Shown: positions 44,831-54,232, numbered from the stretch's first letter. The stretch is DNA of 64,000 nt from an uncultured Paracoccaceae bacterium (GCA_947495295.1 CANLYJ010000003.1:124001-188000), one strand, 5' to 3'. A program made the numbers and translations. The notes: generated by a model from the sequence alone, not told the origin.

Positions 44831-45418
44831 CTATTCCGCTGCGACCGCTTCAACAGAAATCTGAACCGGAATTTCTTCGGGAATAAACGGTGCGAACATA
44901 CCCAGATTATAATCTGACCGGTTCAGCGTCACACTTGCATCCAGGCCCATCGCCTTTTTGCCTTGGTGTGGCGGGAACGGATATTCATCTGTCTGTTGGT
45001 TCAGCTTTGCGTCCAGAACAATCGACTGGGTCACGCCGTTCAGCGTCAGATCGCCGGTGATGTTGGCAGTGTCGTCGCCCGTTACTTCGATTCCGGTCGA
45101 GACGAAGGTGACATCGGGAAACTCATCAAGTTTGAAGAAGTCGCCAGACTGAAGAAAATGCCCGGTCCGGTCGTCAAAACCAGTGATCATCGTTTCTGCA
45201 GGGAATGTCACCGACACGCTAGAGGCGGCAGGATCTTCCGCGTCGAACATTATGTCGCCAGTGAAGCCGGAAAACATGCCGTAGGTCGTCGAAAACCCCG
45301 CATGGTCGTATGTAAATACGATCTGGCTGTGACCCGGCTCAAGAACAAAAGCTTCAGAAGCGGCAACTGATGTTGACAGTGTCGCGGCAAGTAAGGCTGT
45401 GGAAAGAAGGTGTTTCAT
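44831..45418 (-). CDS. yceI: Periplasmic YceI-family protein
   Basis: 195 residues from the ATG at 45416-45418 (TTGGAG upstream). Signal peptide 1-21; the YceI core reads FVLEPGHSQIVFTYDHAGFSTTYGMFSGFTGDIMFD in outline, then FPDVTFVSTGIEV, ITGDLTLNGVTQSIVLDAKL and GLDASVTLNRSDYNLGMFAPFIPEEI. It has the lipocalin-like fold that binds polyprenyl quinones. Its neighbour carries the same domain fused to cytochrome b561, so the two may act in one pathway. Confidence 0.93.
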   Translation of the reverse strand: MKHLLSTALLAATLSTSVAASEAFVLEPGHSQIVFTYDHAGFSTTYGMFSGFTGDIMFDAEDPAASSVSVTFPAETMITGFDDRTGHFLQSGDFFKLDEFPDVTFVSTGIEVTGDDTANITGDLTLNGVTQSIVLDAKLNQQTDEYPFPPHQGKKAMGLDASVTLNRSDYNLGMFAPFIPEEIPVQISVEAVAAE

Positions 45419-45542
45419 CGATTTCTCCAAGGGTGAACGTGTAATCCTTAGAGATAGCGCTGGCCGCTCCAATGCAATTCTGCAAAATTAAACAAAATGT
45501 GTTCGGCGGTTCACTGCTCACGTTTCGGGAGTCAATGAAAAC

Positions 45543-46133
45543 CTAGGCCGCGGCGCTGTTCAGGGTTTCCGGCACAACCATCAAATCATGACCCAAACGA
45601 TCACGCAGGCCCAGCAGTTGCGCCTCTGTTCCTTCGGCAACTGGCACGGTCTGCACCGTGTTGCGATACCGCAGAACAAGGTTCGATTTGCCTGTTTCTT
45701 CGTTGTAGTCAAGGAACACGCCGCCAATTGTATCAAAACCATAGCATGCCACGGTGGTGGGTTTCCCCGCCCGGTTGCAGATCACCTCGCGAATTTCGCC
45801 AACGCTGTTATCGACGTGAATCTCGCCTCTGGTGCCACGGCTGGCAAACCACAAAAGATAGATCGCGACAGACGCAAACAGCGTCGCAGCACCAATACGG
45901 ACGGCGCCAACATTGCCGTCAAACATCATTGCGGGCACCAACAGAATACCAAAGCCGGCGGTCAGAAAACAGGCCCCGAAAAAGAACGCAACCACCTGGG
46001 ACAGGACCACGCTCAAGGACGGGCCACGGCCCGAGCGCACGATGTAGCCCCAATAGGTATCTTCCACCTCAAACGAAGATGGACGCGCCAGACGTTGTTG
46101 TTTTGCCTGCACATTCACATTTGCATTGGCCAT
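45543..46133 (-). CDS. Two-span membrane protein of unknown function
   Basis: 196 residues from the ATG at 46131-46133 (AAGGAGCGG upstream). A polar N-terminus leads to two membrane spans at about 44-70 and 78-96, then a soluble beta-rich domain (GEIHVDNSVGEIREVICNRAGKPTTVACYGFDTIGGVFLDY in outline; SNLVLRYRNTVQTVPVAEG). The tail looks like a PH-domain-like cytoplasmic module, but I do not name a family. It is divergent from the ribosomal protein operon. Confidence 0.75.
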   Translation of the reverse strand: MANANVNVQAKQQRLARPSSFEVEDTYWGYIVRSGRGPSLSVVLSQVVAFFFGACFLTAGFGILLVPAMMFDGNVGAVRIGAATLFASVAIYLLWFASRGTRGEIHVDNSVGEIREVICNRAGKPTTVACYGFDTIGGVFLDYNEETGKSNLVLRYRNTVQTVPVAEGTEAQLLGLRDRLGHDLMVVPETLNSAAA

Positions 46134-46257
46134 CCCAGCCGCTCCTTGCCGTTTTTTGACACCTACTTGATGCGTTTCAAACACGGCTATAAATGGGCAA
46201 CTTAAAGGCTTGGTTAAGAAATTGGCGATTGTTACCGCAAGGTCACGATTGCAAGGG

Positions 46258-46285
46258 TTGCATCACAACAAACCCACTGTATAAG
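46258..46285 (+). promoter_or_regulatory. Likely promoter of rpsF-rpsR-rplI
   Basis: TTGCAT (46258-46263) and TATAAG (46280-46285) with a 16-base spacer. It leaves about 100 bases of leader before rpsF, enough for an autoregulatory S6:S18-type RNA structure, which I could not confirm by eye. Confidence 0.5.
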
Positions 46286-46394
46286 GCCACATCCTTTTGC
46301 AAGTTGTATGAACTGCGCAGCCTCTCGTGGATGGGACGCAGAAGGTCAAACAGCCCATCCTTTGAAATGCGCCGAGAAACGAACTGGAGTACGC

Positions 46395-46748
46395 ATGCCG
46401 CTATACGAGCATGTCATGATTGCGCGTCAGGACCTGTCCAACACGCAAGCTGAAAGCCTCATCGAACATTTCGGAACCGTTCTTGCTGACAATGGCGGCA
46501 AGATGCTGGAAAACGAATATTGGGGCGTCAAGACGATGGCCTACAAGATCAACAAAAACCGCAAAGGGCACTACGCCCTGCTGCGCACTGACGCGCCTGC
46601 CCCTGCTGTGCAGGAAATGGAACGTCTGATGCGCCTGCATGAGGACGTGATGCGCGTGCTGACCATCAAGGTCGACGCACATCAGGAAGGCCCCTCTATT
46701 CAAATGCAAAAGCGTGAAGACCGCGACAGCCGTCGCGAGCGTCGTTGA
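46395..46748 (+). CDS. rpsF: 30S ribosomal protein S6
   Basis: 117 residues from the ATG at 46395 (GGAGT upstream). MPLYEHVMIARQDLSNTQAESLIEHF in outline, LENEYWGVKTMAYKINKNRKGHYALLRTDA and MRLHEDVMRVLTIKVD are S6 signatures. The C-terminal tail is charged (QKREDRDSRRERR). First gene of the S6-S18-L9 operon. Confidence 0.98.
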   Translation: MPLYEHVMIARQDLSNTQAESLIEHFGTVLADNGGKMLENEYWGVKTMAYKINKNRKGHYALLRTDAPAPAVQEMERLMRLHEDVMRVLTIKVDAHQEGPSIQMQKREDRDSRRERR

Positions 46749-46769
46749 TCAAAGGAAAGGACCTAAATC

Positions 46770-46997
46770 ATGGCAACTAAACCATTTTTCCGCCGTCGTA
46801 AGTCCGATCCGTTTGAGGGTGATAACGCCCCCAAGATCGACTACAAGGACACGAAACTGCTGCAGCGCTATATCTCAGAGCGCGGCAAGATCGTGCCTGC
46901 CCGTATCACCGCTGTCGGTGCCAAGAACCAGCGTAAATTGGCCCAGGCCATCAAACGCGCACGGTTCCTCGCCCTGCTGCCCTACGCTGTAAAGTAA
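46770..46997 (+). CDS. rpsR: 30S ribosomal protein S18
   Basis: 75 residues. [50 protein letters not shown] in outline is the S18 core. It binds 16S rRNA with S6, encoded 21 bases upstream; rplI follows after 12 bases. Confidence 0.98.
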   Translation: MATKPFFRRRKSDPFEGDNAPKIDYKDTKLLQRYISERGKIVPARITAVGAKNQRKLAQAIKRARFLALLPYAVK

Positions 46998-47009
46998 GGA
47001 GAAACCGCA

Positions 47010-47648
47010 ATGGAAATCATCCTTCTCGAACGTGTGGCCAAACTGGGCCAGATGGGTGAAGTCGTGAACGTCAAGGAAGGCTACGCACGTAACTTCCTGC
47101 TGCCGCAAGGCAAGGCGCTGCGCGTCAACGCATCCAACATGGCGCGGTTTGAGGCTGAAAAAGCCCAGATGGAAGCCCGCAACCTGGAAAGCAAGAAAGA
47201 AGCAGAATCACTGGCTGAAAAGCTGGATGGTCAGAAGTTTGTCATCATCCGTTCTGCTTCTGATGCCGGTTCGCTTTATGGTTCTGTCACCACGCGTGAC
47301 GCGGCCGATGCGGCGACCGACAACGGTTACAGCGTTGATAAGAAACAGATTGTGCTGACCGGCCCGATCAAGGAACTGGGTCTGCATGACGTGCTGATCA
47401 ACCTGCACCCAGAGGTCGAAGCCACAATCACACTGAACGTTGCCCGTTCTGTTGAAGAGGCTGAATTGCAGGCCTCTGGCAAGTCGATCCAGGAACTGGC
47501 TGCTGAAGAAGAAGCTGCTGCTGAATTCGAAATTCAGGAACTGTTCGACGATATCGGTGCTGCTGCATCTGAGGATGACGAGCTGGCAGAATCTGCTGGT
47601 GTTCAAACCGAAGAAGACGCACCTGCCGAGGATAGCGAAGAGGACTAA
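47010..47648 (+). CDS. rplI: 50S ribosomal protein L9
   Basis: 212 residues, against about 150 in E. coli. The N-terminal domain ([36 protein letters not shown] in outline) and C-terminal domain ([36 protein letters not shown]) are both normal. The extra 60 residues are an acidic Ala/Glu tail ([20 protein letters not shown] ... [12 protein letters not shown]), as in other Rhodobacterales. Last gene of the operon, with a strong terminator. Confidence 0.97.
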   Translation: MEIILLERVAKLGQMGEVVNVKEGYARNFLLPQGKALRVNASNMARFEAEKAQMEARNLESKKEAESLAEKLDGQKFVIIRSASDAGSLYGSVTTRDAADAATDNGYSVDKKQIVLTGPIKELGLHDVLINLHPEVEATITLNVARSVEEAELQASGKSIQELAAEEEAAAEFEIQELFDDIGAAASEDDELAESAGVQTEEDAPAEDSEED

Positions 47649-47674
47649 TCCTCTGTCACAAAACGATTAAATCA

Positions 47675-47702
47675 GGCCGCCCGTCGTGGGCGGCCTTTTT
47701 TG
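47675..47702 (+). terminator. Intrinsic terminator of the rpsF operon
   Basis: GGCCGCCC (47675-47682), loop GTCGT, GGGCGGCC (47688-47695), then six T residues. Textbook structure 26 bases after rplI. Confidence 0.92.
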
Positions 47703-47820
47703 TTTTCGCCAGGCCCCCATGTGATTGCGACGAAATGTGCCGATCGTCAGTGACACACCCTTGTTACCTGCGACCAGCAGTTGTCTACTGAAACCATATC
47801 AAACAATCTGGGGGTTCTTC

Positions 47821-49776
47821 ATGTCACTACGTCTAAACCGTCGTCACTTTATCGCAGGGTCTGCCGGGCTTGTTGCGATGCATCCGTTTTCGGTCAACGC
47901 AGCCACAGGTCAGGCGCATCTGCGGCTGATGGAAACCACCGACCTGCATGTCCATGTTTTTCCTTATGATTATTACGCCGACCGGCAAGTCGATACAGTT
48001 GGCCTAAGCCGTACCGCCAGCATTATCGAAGGGGTGCGGGCGGAGTCCACAAACTCCATGCTGTTGGACAATGGCGACTTCTTGCAAGGCAATCCGATGG
48101 GCGATTACATCGCCTATGAACGCGGCATGAAGGAAGGCGACATGCATCCTGTCATCACCGCGATGAATGCGCTGGGTTTTGATGCGTCCACCCTAGGGAA
48201 TCACGAGTTCAACTACGGTGTTTCCTTCCTGATGAAATCGGTGGCCGGTGCCGCCTTCCCCGTGGTTTCTGCCAATGTTGTCAAAGAGATGGGCGCGTCA
48301 CCAACCACTGACACAACACTGGTGCCGCCTTATGCCATCATTGATCGCGAGATTACCGATGGCGATGGCAATACCCATCCGATCAAGATCGGGTTGATCG
48401 GCTTTGTCCCGCCGCAGATCATGAACTGGGATCGCAAGCATCTGGAAGGCAATGTGCAGGCCCGCGATATCGTGGAAAGCGCCCGTGCTTACGTGCCGCA
48501 GATGAAGGAACAAGGTGCTGATATCATTGTCGCTTTGGCGCATTCGGGTATTGGCGCTGCGGACCACGAGGACGGGATGGAAAACGCAGCAATCCCGCTC
48601 GCCGCGGTGGACGGCATCGATGCGATCATGACCGGGCACAGCCATCTGGTATTCCCATCATCAAACTATGACGACTGGGCGGGTGTTGATGTGGCCGCTG
48701 GCACGATTGGCGGCAAGCCGGGTGTGATGGGCGGTTTCTGGGGCTCGCATATGGGTCTGGTCGATCTGTTGTTGGAGCGTGATGGCGACGGCTGGCGCAT
48801 CCTGTCACATACGTCAGAGGCCCGCCCGATTTCCCGCCGTGAGGAAGACCGCAGCATCACCGCCTTGGTTGATGACTATCAGCCGGTGCTTGATTCCATT
48901 CAGGATATCCATGAAGAAACATTGACTTACGTGCGCACGGCTGTTGGCAAGACCGCCGCCCCGCTGCATTCCTATTTTGCCTTGGTGGCTGATGATCCTT
49001 CTGTCCAGATCGTATCCAATGCGCAGACCTGGTATATTAAGGAACAGTTAACGGGCACTGCGTACGAAGGCCTGCCGATCCTGTCGGCGGCGGCCCCGTT
49101 CAAGGCGGGTGGTCGTGGCGGGCCGGAATATTTCACCGATGTGCCGGTGGGTGATGTCGCGATCAAGAACGTGGCGGATCTGTATCTATACCCCAACACT
49201 GTACGGGCGGTTAAGGTCACGGGCGCGCAGGTGAAGGACTGGCTGGAACGCAGTGCGGGCATGTTCAATCAGGTGGAGGCCGGGGCGACGGATGCCGTTC
49301 TGCTGAACCCTGAATTCCCCAGCTATAATTTCGATGTGATTGATGGGGTAACCTATCAGATTGATCTGACCCAGCCGTCGAAATTCGACCGTGAAGGGGC
49401 GGTGATCAATCCGGATACGAACCGGATTTTTGACTTGCAGTTTGATGGACAACCAATTGATCCTGATCAGGAATTCATCATTGCCACAAACAACTACCGC
49501 GCCTCTGGCGGGGGTAGCTTCCCCGGCACCGGTGACACGATCATCTTTGAAGGCCCCGACACGAACCGCGATGTGATCGTCCGCTATATCGTCGATCAGG
49601 GCACGGTTGATCCCAAGGCTGATGCGAATTGGTCATTCAAGCCAATGCCCGGCACGTCGCTGATGTTTGAAACCGGTCCAGCTGGTGCCGCCTATGCTGA
49701 TAGCGTGGCAGGGATGAAGATTGCGCCTGCGGGCACATCTGACAGCGGTTTTGCCCTGTTCCGGATCGAAATGTAA
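47821..49776 (+). CDS. cpdB: Tat-exported 2',3'-cyclic-nucleotide phosphodiesterase/3'-nucleotidase
   Basis: 651 residues from the ATG at 47821 (GGGGG upstream). A twin-arginine signal ([17 protein letters not shown]) predicts export of the folded enzyme. Metallophosphatase domain: [70 protein letters not shown] supply the metal ligands. The 5'-nucleotidase C-terminal domain follows ([38 protein letters not shown] in outline). It scavenges phosphate and nucleosides from nucleotides in the periplasm. Confidence 0.95.
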   Translation: MSLRLNRRHFIAGSAGLVAMHPFSVNAATGQAHLRLMETTDLHVHVFPYDYYADRQVDTVGLSRTASIIEGVRAESTNSMLLDNGDFLQGNPMGDYIAYERGMKEGDMHPVITAMNALGFDASTLGNHEFNYGVSFLMKSVAGAAFPVVSANVVKEMGASPTTDTTLVPPYAIIDREITDGDGNTHPIKIGLIGFVPPQIMNWDRKHLEGNVQARDIVESARAYVPQMKEQGADIIVALAHSGIGAADHEDGMENAAIPLAAVDGIDAIMTGHSHLVFPSSNYDDWAGVDVAAGTIGGKPGVMGGFWGSHMGLVDLLLERDGDGWRILSHTSEARPISRREEDRSITALVDDYQPVLDSIQDIHEETLTYVRTAVGKTAAPLHSYFALVADDPSVQIVSNAQTWYIKEQLTGTAYEGLPILSAAAPFKAGGRGGPEYFTDVPVGDVAIKNVADLYLYPNTVRAVKVTGAQVKDWLERSAGMFNQVEAGATDAVLLNPEFPSYNFDVIDGVTYQIDLTQPSKFDREGAVINPDTNRIFDLQFDGQPIDPDQEFIIATNNYRASGGGSFPGTGDTIIFEGPDTNRDVIVRYIVDQGTVDPKADANWSFKPMPGTSLMFETGPAGAAYADSVAGMKIAPAGTSDSGFALFRIEM

Positions 49777-49816
49777 CCCATGCTGATGCCGGGGCGCACC
49801 GCGCCCCGGCATCATC

Positions 49817-49917
49817 GGTTAACGCCGGTCTTTGGCGATTTTGACCTGTCGGCAACGCGTCGGCCATACGTCGGCAAAACGTCGGACCCCACCGCACGGT
49901 CCCCCTGGGTTAACGCC
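49817..49917 (-). repeat. 11-bp-unit intergenic repeat, copy B
   Basis: Read on the minus strand, four consecutive 11-mers fill 49888-49845: GGTCCGACGTT, TTGCCGACGTA, TGGCCGACGCG, TTGCCGACAGG. Eighteen bases further comes GGCGTTAACC (49826-49817), the same order and spacing as copy A at 17283-17344. A second GGCGTTAACC lies on the other side (49917-49908), with the palindrome ACCGCACGGT (49891-49900) between. It sits between two convergent genes. Confidence 0.7.
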
Positions 49918-49959
49918 CCGTGCGGGGCAAAGGTGAAGATGGGTTAACCATTGTCCGGC

Positions 49960-50940
49960 TCATTCGCTGCGTTCTCTTTGATCGTAAATGACCCTGCAAC
50001 TTACGGCGTCGCGCTGCAGCATGATGTCCTCGGCCCATGGGTGCGCGCCTGCCTGATGGTTTTGCAACATCCGCGCGGTATATTGCTGTGCGATGGCGTC
50101 CATGCCGTCGAACGCTTCATCAAGCGCTTGATCATAGGGCACGTCCTGAAACCCTGCAGCGATGACCGCGTCTGCATTGACGAAATAGCGGATCATCGCA
50201 TCCTGGACTGCGAATTGGGTTTCGGTGAATGCGTCCTGCCCGGCGATTTTCACCTCACTGAGGTAGTACGCCCCGCAACGCCGCAGCAAGTAACTTTGGT
50301 CGAACCCCTGCGCCATCATCATTTCTGTGAGGTCGGTCAGCGCAGGTAACCCTTGCGGTTCCTCAACCACAACCCTGATCGCGGCCTCTAGCGGGGTTTG
50401 TTTATCTTGCGCCCGTGTCTTGTCGAGGAAGACAAATCCAACGTCATATTCCCCCGCCAAGGGCACCCTTGCGCTGACGGTAAACCGGTCGCGGAAGTAA
50501 TCAGCCTGCAGCGGGTCCTGCAACCGTCTGACGCCTTTGAACGTGTGAACGTTATCGACCTGATAGATGACGTTGCCGTCCAGATCGCGAATGATGATCG
50601 CAAGTTCCATTTCCTGTGGGTTATCGGGCTGGCCCGGATTATGCTTTCCCACATTCGCAAGATAGATCACTGCGTCGATCTGTTCACCGATGACATAGGT
50701 GCTGCTGTCGCGCTTGCCCCATCCCCCGCGTTCATTGCGCGGTGCTTGCTTATCAATTACGTAAGCCTCGATCAGGCGGAGCGGATCCATGGCAGCTTGC
50801 GCGGCTTCAATTGACAGGTTGCGTTCGGTCATTGTTATCTCGCTTCCTTCGATCTCAATGATTTGGGCCGCTATGGGCGATGCGAAAATACCGGCCAAGG
50901 CCGCGGCCGTGCATAGGCTGGTTGTTGAAAATCTGGACAT
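49960..50940 (-). CDS. Secreted protein of unknown function behind TGAAC-N3-GTTCA sites
   Basis: 326 residues. Signal peptide 1-25 (LCTAAALAGIFASPIAAQ). Residues about 55-195 look like a beta-sandwich (TYVIGEQIDAVIYLANVGKHNPG, MELAIIIRDLDGNVIYQVDNVHTF, RVPLAGEYDVGFVFLDKT), possibly Ig-like. The C-terminal 110 residues are helical with two cysteines (RRCGAYYL, AVSCRVIYDQ). I know no family for it. Two copies of the palindrome TGAAC-N3-GTTCA precede it, the same motif as before the unrelated secreted protein gene at 15608. Confidence 0.78.
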   Translation of the reverse strand: MSRFSTTSLCTAAALAGIFASPIAAQIIEIEGSEITMTERNLSIEAAQAAMDPLRLIEAYVIDKQAPRNERGGWGKRDSSTYVIGEQIDAVIYLANVGKHNPGQPDNPQEMELAIIIRDLDGNVIYQVDNVHTFKGVRRLQDPLQADYFRDRFTVSARVPLAGEYDVGFVFLDKTRAQDKQTPLEAAIRVVVEEPQGLPALTDLTEMMMAQGFDQSYLLRRCGAYYLSEVKIAGQDAFTETQFAVQDAMIRYFVNADAVIAAGFQDVPYDQALDEAFDGMDAIAQQYTARMLQNHQAGAHPWAEDIMLQRDAVSCRVIYDQRERSE

Positions 50941-50983
50941 GTCATTTCCCCACGAAAGACTGATTTCTGATGGTTTTCAGTAT

Positions 50984-51042
50984 TGAACAATGTTCACATA
51001 CTATGGACAACATGCTAAGTCAACGTTTCTGAACGTCGTTCA
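50984..51042. promoter_or_regulatory. Two TGAAC-N3-GTTCA palindromes
   Basis: TGAACAATGTTCA (50984-50996) and TGAACGTCGTTCA (51030-51042) lie 44 and 90 bases upstream of the start of the secreted protein gene on the minus strand. Their centres are 46 bases apart. Together with the pair at 15563-15594 this makes four perfect copies in 64 kb, all in promoter positions. Confidence 0.7.
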
Positions 51043-51094
51043 ATTATTGAGAAAGGCCGCCGTGACCAGAGCCCTGATGCACATTTAGGCCGCG

Positions 51095-52018
51095 TCAGGC
51101 GACCTGCGCGACTGACATCTTGTTGCCTTGATACAGTTCGCGCACGATGCGTTGCCGCAATGCCTGCCGAAACAGAACGCCCACGTAATGCGCGTTGCCC
51201 CACGCGACCGTCCCGACATGCCATTCGCCGAGGATAAGGATATCGACGGCCACCCCGATCTGGATCGACTTTTCGGCATTGTGGCGCAGTTTGACGCCCA
51301 TGCCGCTGACATCAAGGACGACGCCATCGCGGTCCTGCCCGGCAATACGGAACCTGGTCGCATAGTGGCAATCAAAGCGCCGCGCCCGACGCCGGCGGCG
51401 TTTCATCCATGTCTGGATCAGAAATGCCGCAACACCGGCACCAACAATCGCCAACACCCCGGATATCGCCCCACTTGGCGTTGCGAGGTAGCGTTTAACG
51501 CCGTCAAAGGGCGTTTCTTCGTCGGTTTCCTTTTCCGCAAGGTTTGCAACCTCTTGCGGATTATCGGGCGGTAGCATGCTGACCGCGCCCTGCCCCGGTC
51601 TGGCATTGGCACCGCGTGGAATGCAGCCGAGGCTGTAAAGATATTGCCCGGTCAGCCGCAAATTGCTGCGCACATCCACCTGTTGAAAGTGGAACGGTAG
51701 CGCCGCCAGGCCCATGCTTTCATAGACGCTTAACAAGCGGTTTGTATTGTCGACGAAATCTATGAACACCGCATCCGCCCCGTCAGCCGGATGCATAGCC
51801 GCGATTTCGGCCAGATCGTCAGCCTGCAGATGCGGTATCTGTCCGGCGATGAACCGCAGCGCATTTTCCGCCAGTCGATCATCTGGCCGTTTCGCCAGAT
51901 CAAGCTGCAACAGATGGACCTGACTGAGCGCGCGCGCCATCAGACATTCAGCCTGCACGCCCGCTGGCGCACAAAGCATGATCATCATTATCACGCCATA
52001 GATCCGGCCCATCGTCAT
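51095..52018 (-). CDS. Membrane protein with periplasmic Cys25/Cys132 domain and cytoplasmic PilZ domain
   Basis: 307 residues. Signal peptide 1-24; helical periplasmic domain 25-132 bounded by cysteines; a polar stretch; membrane span about 183-203; a basic cluster RRRRRARR at 207-214; and a PilZ domain to about 285 with the second c-di-GMP motif DVSGMG (236-241). PilZ domains bind cyclic di-GMP, so the protein could link a periplasmic state (possibly redox, through the cysteine pair) to second-messenger binding. The periplasmic part is shared with the protein at 40616-41212. It is upstream of the secreted-protein gene on the same strand. Confidence 0.83.
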   Translation of the reverse strand: MTMGRIYGVIMMIMLCAPAGVQAECLMARALSQVHLLQLDLAKRPDDRLAENALRFIAGQIPHLQADDLAEIAAMHPADGADAVFIDFVDNTNRLLSVYESMGLAALPFHFQQVDVRSNLRLTGQYLYSLGCIPRGANARPGQGAVSMLPPDNPQEVANLAEKETDEETPFDGVKRYLATPSGAISGVLAIVGAGVAAFLIQTWMKRRRRRARRFDCHYATRFRIAGQDRDGVVLDVSGMGVKLRHNAEKSIQIGVAVDILILGEWHVGTVAWGNAHYVGVLFRQALRQRIVRELYQGNKMSVAQVA

Positions 52019-52093
52019 CTTTCCTGCCCAATGCAGGGCCGTGATAACGCACGCGCCTTAAATCGGGCTTAAGACAGGCAAACCCCTGCAGCC

Positions 52094-52120
52094 AAAAAAA
52101 AGGCACCCAACCGGGTGCCT
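52094..52120 (-). terminator. Intrinsic terminator of tig
   Basis: On the minus strand AGGCACCC, a 4-base loop and GGGTGCCT (52120-52101) are followed by a run of seven T residues (52100-52094). Textbook terminator 27 bases after the tig stop. Confidence 0.92.
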
Positions 52121-52146
52121 TTCAATCGCGTCGCGATATGTGAAGC

Positions 52147-53478
52147 TTATTCTTCTTCGAGCTTTTCAACAGCCTTTTGTAGGTCGTCCTTGCTGACTTC
52201 CTTATCCTTCACAGCGGCCTGTTCAAAGATGTGGTCGACAACCTTGTCTTCGAACAATGGCGCCTGCAATTGCTGGCGGAACTGCGCGTTTTGCTGCACG
52301 AATTCAAAGAACTGGCGTTCCTGACCGGGGTACTGACGCGCCTGGTTCATGATCGCCTGCGTCATTTCCTGATCGGTGACTTTGACCTCGGCCTTCTGGC
52401 CGATATCAGCCAACAGCAGGCCCAGTTTCACCCGGCGTTCAGCCAGTTTGGTGTGCTCTTTGGTTGGCTCGATCTCGGGATGGTCATGGCCTTCGACATC
52501 GGGGTTTTCTTCGTGCCACAACTGATGCGCGATCTGGCCTGCTTCGGCCTCGACCAATGATACTGGCAGGTCAAACTTAACCTTCTTGTCCAGCGCATCA
52601 AGCAGCCCGCGTTTGGCAACGGCGCGTGACGCCCCGGTGTATTCGGCTTCCAGACGTTCGGTGATCTGCGCCTTGAGCGCATCAAGATCGTCTGCGCCGA
52701 ATTTCTTGGCCAGCTCATCATCAAGCTTTGGCTTCTTGGGGCCCTTCACCTCTTTGATAGTGCAGCTGAACACAGCTTTCTTACCGGCCAGATTTTCGGC
52801 CTGATAATCCTCTGGGAAGGTGACTTCGATGTCTTTTTCATCGCCTGCCTTCACTTTCAACAGCCCGTCTTCGAAGCCGGGTATGAAAGAGTTAGAGCCG
52901 ATCACGAGGGGGTAATCCTCGGCAGCGCCGCCTTCGAAGGCTTCACCATCAACCTTGCCCACGAAATCCAGAACGACCTGATCGTCTTTCTTGGCCTGGG
53001 TTTTCTTGGTCTCATAAGTGACCGCCTGGGGGCTTTCGGCCAGGTTATCGAGCGCCTCTTTAACGGAGTCGTCATCGGCTTTCACGACCATGCGTTCCAG
53101 CTTGATCTTGGCGAAATCAACATCATCGATCTCTGGCAGCTTTTCATAGGCGACTTCGACATTGACGTCGTCGCCCTCTTTCCAGTCCTCGTTGGTCATC
53201 TTCATTTCGGGCTGGGCCGCGGGACGGTCGCCGCTGTCTTCAAGATGTTTGGTCAGGGCGCCATCAATGCTTTCCTGCATCGATTCGCCCATCAGCCGCT
53301 GGCCAAACTGCTTGCGCAGCAGGGCCATGGGCACCTTGCCTTTGCGAAAACCCTTCATTTCCACGGTCGGCTGCGCCTCTTTCAGCTTTTCCTCGACTTT
53401 CGCGTCAAGCTCGGCTGCGGTGACCGTGATCGCGTAACCGCGCTTGAGGCCTTCATTCAGGGTCTCGGTAACCTGCAT
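52147..53478 (-). CDS. tig: Trigger factor, ribosome-associated chaperone
   Basis: 443 residues. The N-terminal ribosome-binding domain has [21 protein letters not shown], the loop that contacts L23. A PPIase domain follows near 160-240 ([62 protein letters not shown] in outline), and then the helical C-terminal arms. It folds nascent chains. A tRNA-Leu gene lies immediately upstream. Confidence 0.97.
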   Translation of the reverse strand: MQVTETLNEGLKRGYAITVTAAELDAKVEEKLKEAQPTVEMKGFRKGKVPMALLRKQFGQRLMGESMQESIDGALTKHLEDSGDRPAAQPEMKMTNEDWKEGDDVNVEVAYEKLPEIDDVDFAKIKLERMVVKADDDSVKEALDNLAESPQAVTYETKKTQAKKDDQVVLDFVGKVDGEAFEGGAAEDYPLVIGSNSFIPGFEDGLLKVKAGDEKDIEVTFPEDYQAENLAGKKAVFSCTIKEVKGPKKPKLDDELAKKFGADDLDALKAQITERLEAEYTGASRAVAKRGLLDALDKKVKFDLPVSLVEAEAGQIAHQLWHEENPDVEGHDHPEIEPTKEHTKLAERRVKLGLLLADIGQKAEVKVTDQEMTQAIMNQARQYPGQERQFFEFVQQNAQFRQQLQAPLFEDKVVDHIFEQAAVKDKEVSKDDLQKAVEKLEEE

Positions 53479-53501
53479 CTATGTTCCGTCCTTTTCGTTT
53501 T

Positions 53502-53586
53502 TGGTGCGGGTGAAGGGACTTGAACCCCCACGCCTTGCGGCGCCAGAACCTAAATCTGGTGCGTCTACCAATTCCGCCACACCCGC
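53502..53586 (-). tRNA. tRNA-Leu (anticodon UAG)
   Basis: 85 bases. The acceptor stem GCGGGTG/CACCCGC is perfect, the anticodon stem CCAGA/TCTGG encloses TTTAGGT (anticodon TAG), the T-arm reads GGGGGTTCAAGTCCC, and the long variable arm is typical of class II leucine tRNA. The 3' CCA is encoded. The anticodon reads CUA and related CUN codons. Confidence 0.95.
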
Positions 53587-53764
53587 ATGATCAATAAGGG
53601 GCAGGCCTGCGCCTGCCCCATGGTTGCGCGCCTTCTAGCAAAGGTCGGCAAGGGATGCGAGAGGAAATCATCACGAAATGAGCATGAAATAAGCCGCTCG
53701 TTAACGTTTTCTCGCCATGATTGGCGACGCATATAGGATCACTGCTGCTGCCGGGAATATGAAT

Positions 53765-54232
53765 ATGCGTTTGACTGCCCAAAACAAGACCGCACCGTTT
53801 GAGGTGATCGCCACCTCTGATACGGGGATTTGTGCGGGAACCTTGATCATGACGCTGGATGGCGAAATGCCGGTTGAACAGCTGTCACCCGGTGACCGCA
53901 TTGTCACCCGCGATGGCGGCGTCTCTGTTTTGACGGCTGTGACCGCCCGCAAGGCCAAGGTCCGCCCGGTGGTCATCAAAGGTGGATCGCTGGGCCATAC
54001 ACGGCCTGAACTGGACATGACAGTCACCCCTTCAACCCGCATCCATATTCGCGACTGGCGCGCATCCGTGCTGTTTGGTGCCAAAAGCGCCGATGTCGAA
54101 GCCCATCGTTTGGCTGACGGTGAATTCGTGGCCCAACAGAAGTGGCAGTTGATGCAGGTGTTTGATCTGCAATTCGCCGATGATCACATCATTTATGCCA
54201 ATGGTGTGGAAATCGTGGTGCAGGCGGCCTAA
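53765..54232 (+). CDS. Stand-alone Hint-domain protein
   Basis: 155 residues from the ATG at 53765; in-frame ATGs at 53759 and 53717 are also possible. From Cys23 (GICAGTLIMTLDGEMPVEQLSPGDRIVTRDGG in outline) the sequence is a Hint (hedgehog/intein) module: N-terminal cysteine nucleophile, then SVLTAVTARKAKVRPVVI and, near the end, QVFDLQFADDHIIYANGVEIV. There is no partner domain after it, so splicing or cholesterol-type transfer is not implied; autoproteolysis at Cys23 would release about 22 residues. Such short Hint proteins are common in Rhodobacterales, with unknown roles. The last four bases overlap the convergent nnr gene. Confidence 0.8.
   Translation: MRLTAQNKTAPFEVIATSDTGICAGTLIMTLDGEMPVEQLSPGDRIVTRDGGVSVLTAVTARKAKVRPVVIKGGSLGHTRPELDMTVTPSTRIHIRDWRASVLFGAKSADVEAHRLADGEFVAQQKWQLMQVFDLQFADDHIIYANGVEIVVQAA

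Noticed and set aside
46202..46217. CtrA-like TTAA...TTAA pair upstream of rpsF
   Set aside because: The spacer is 8, not 7 bases, and the place is upstream of the likely ribosomal promoter; no other support.
49845..49888. CRISPR-like array
   Set aside because: Units are contiguous 11-mers without unique spacers, and no cas genes are present.
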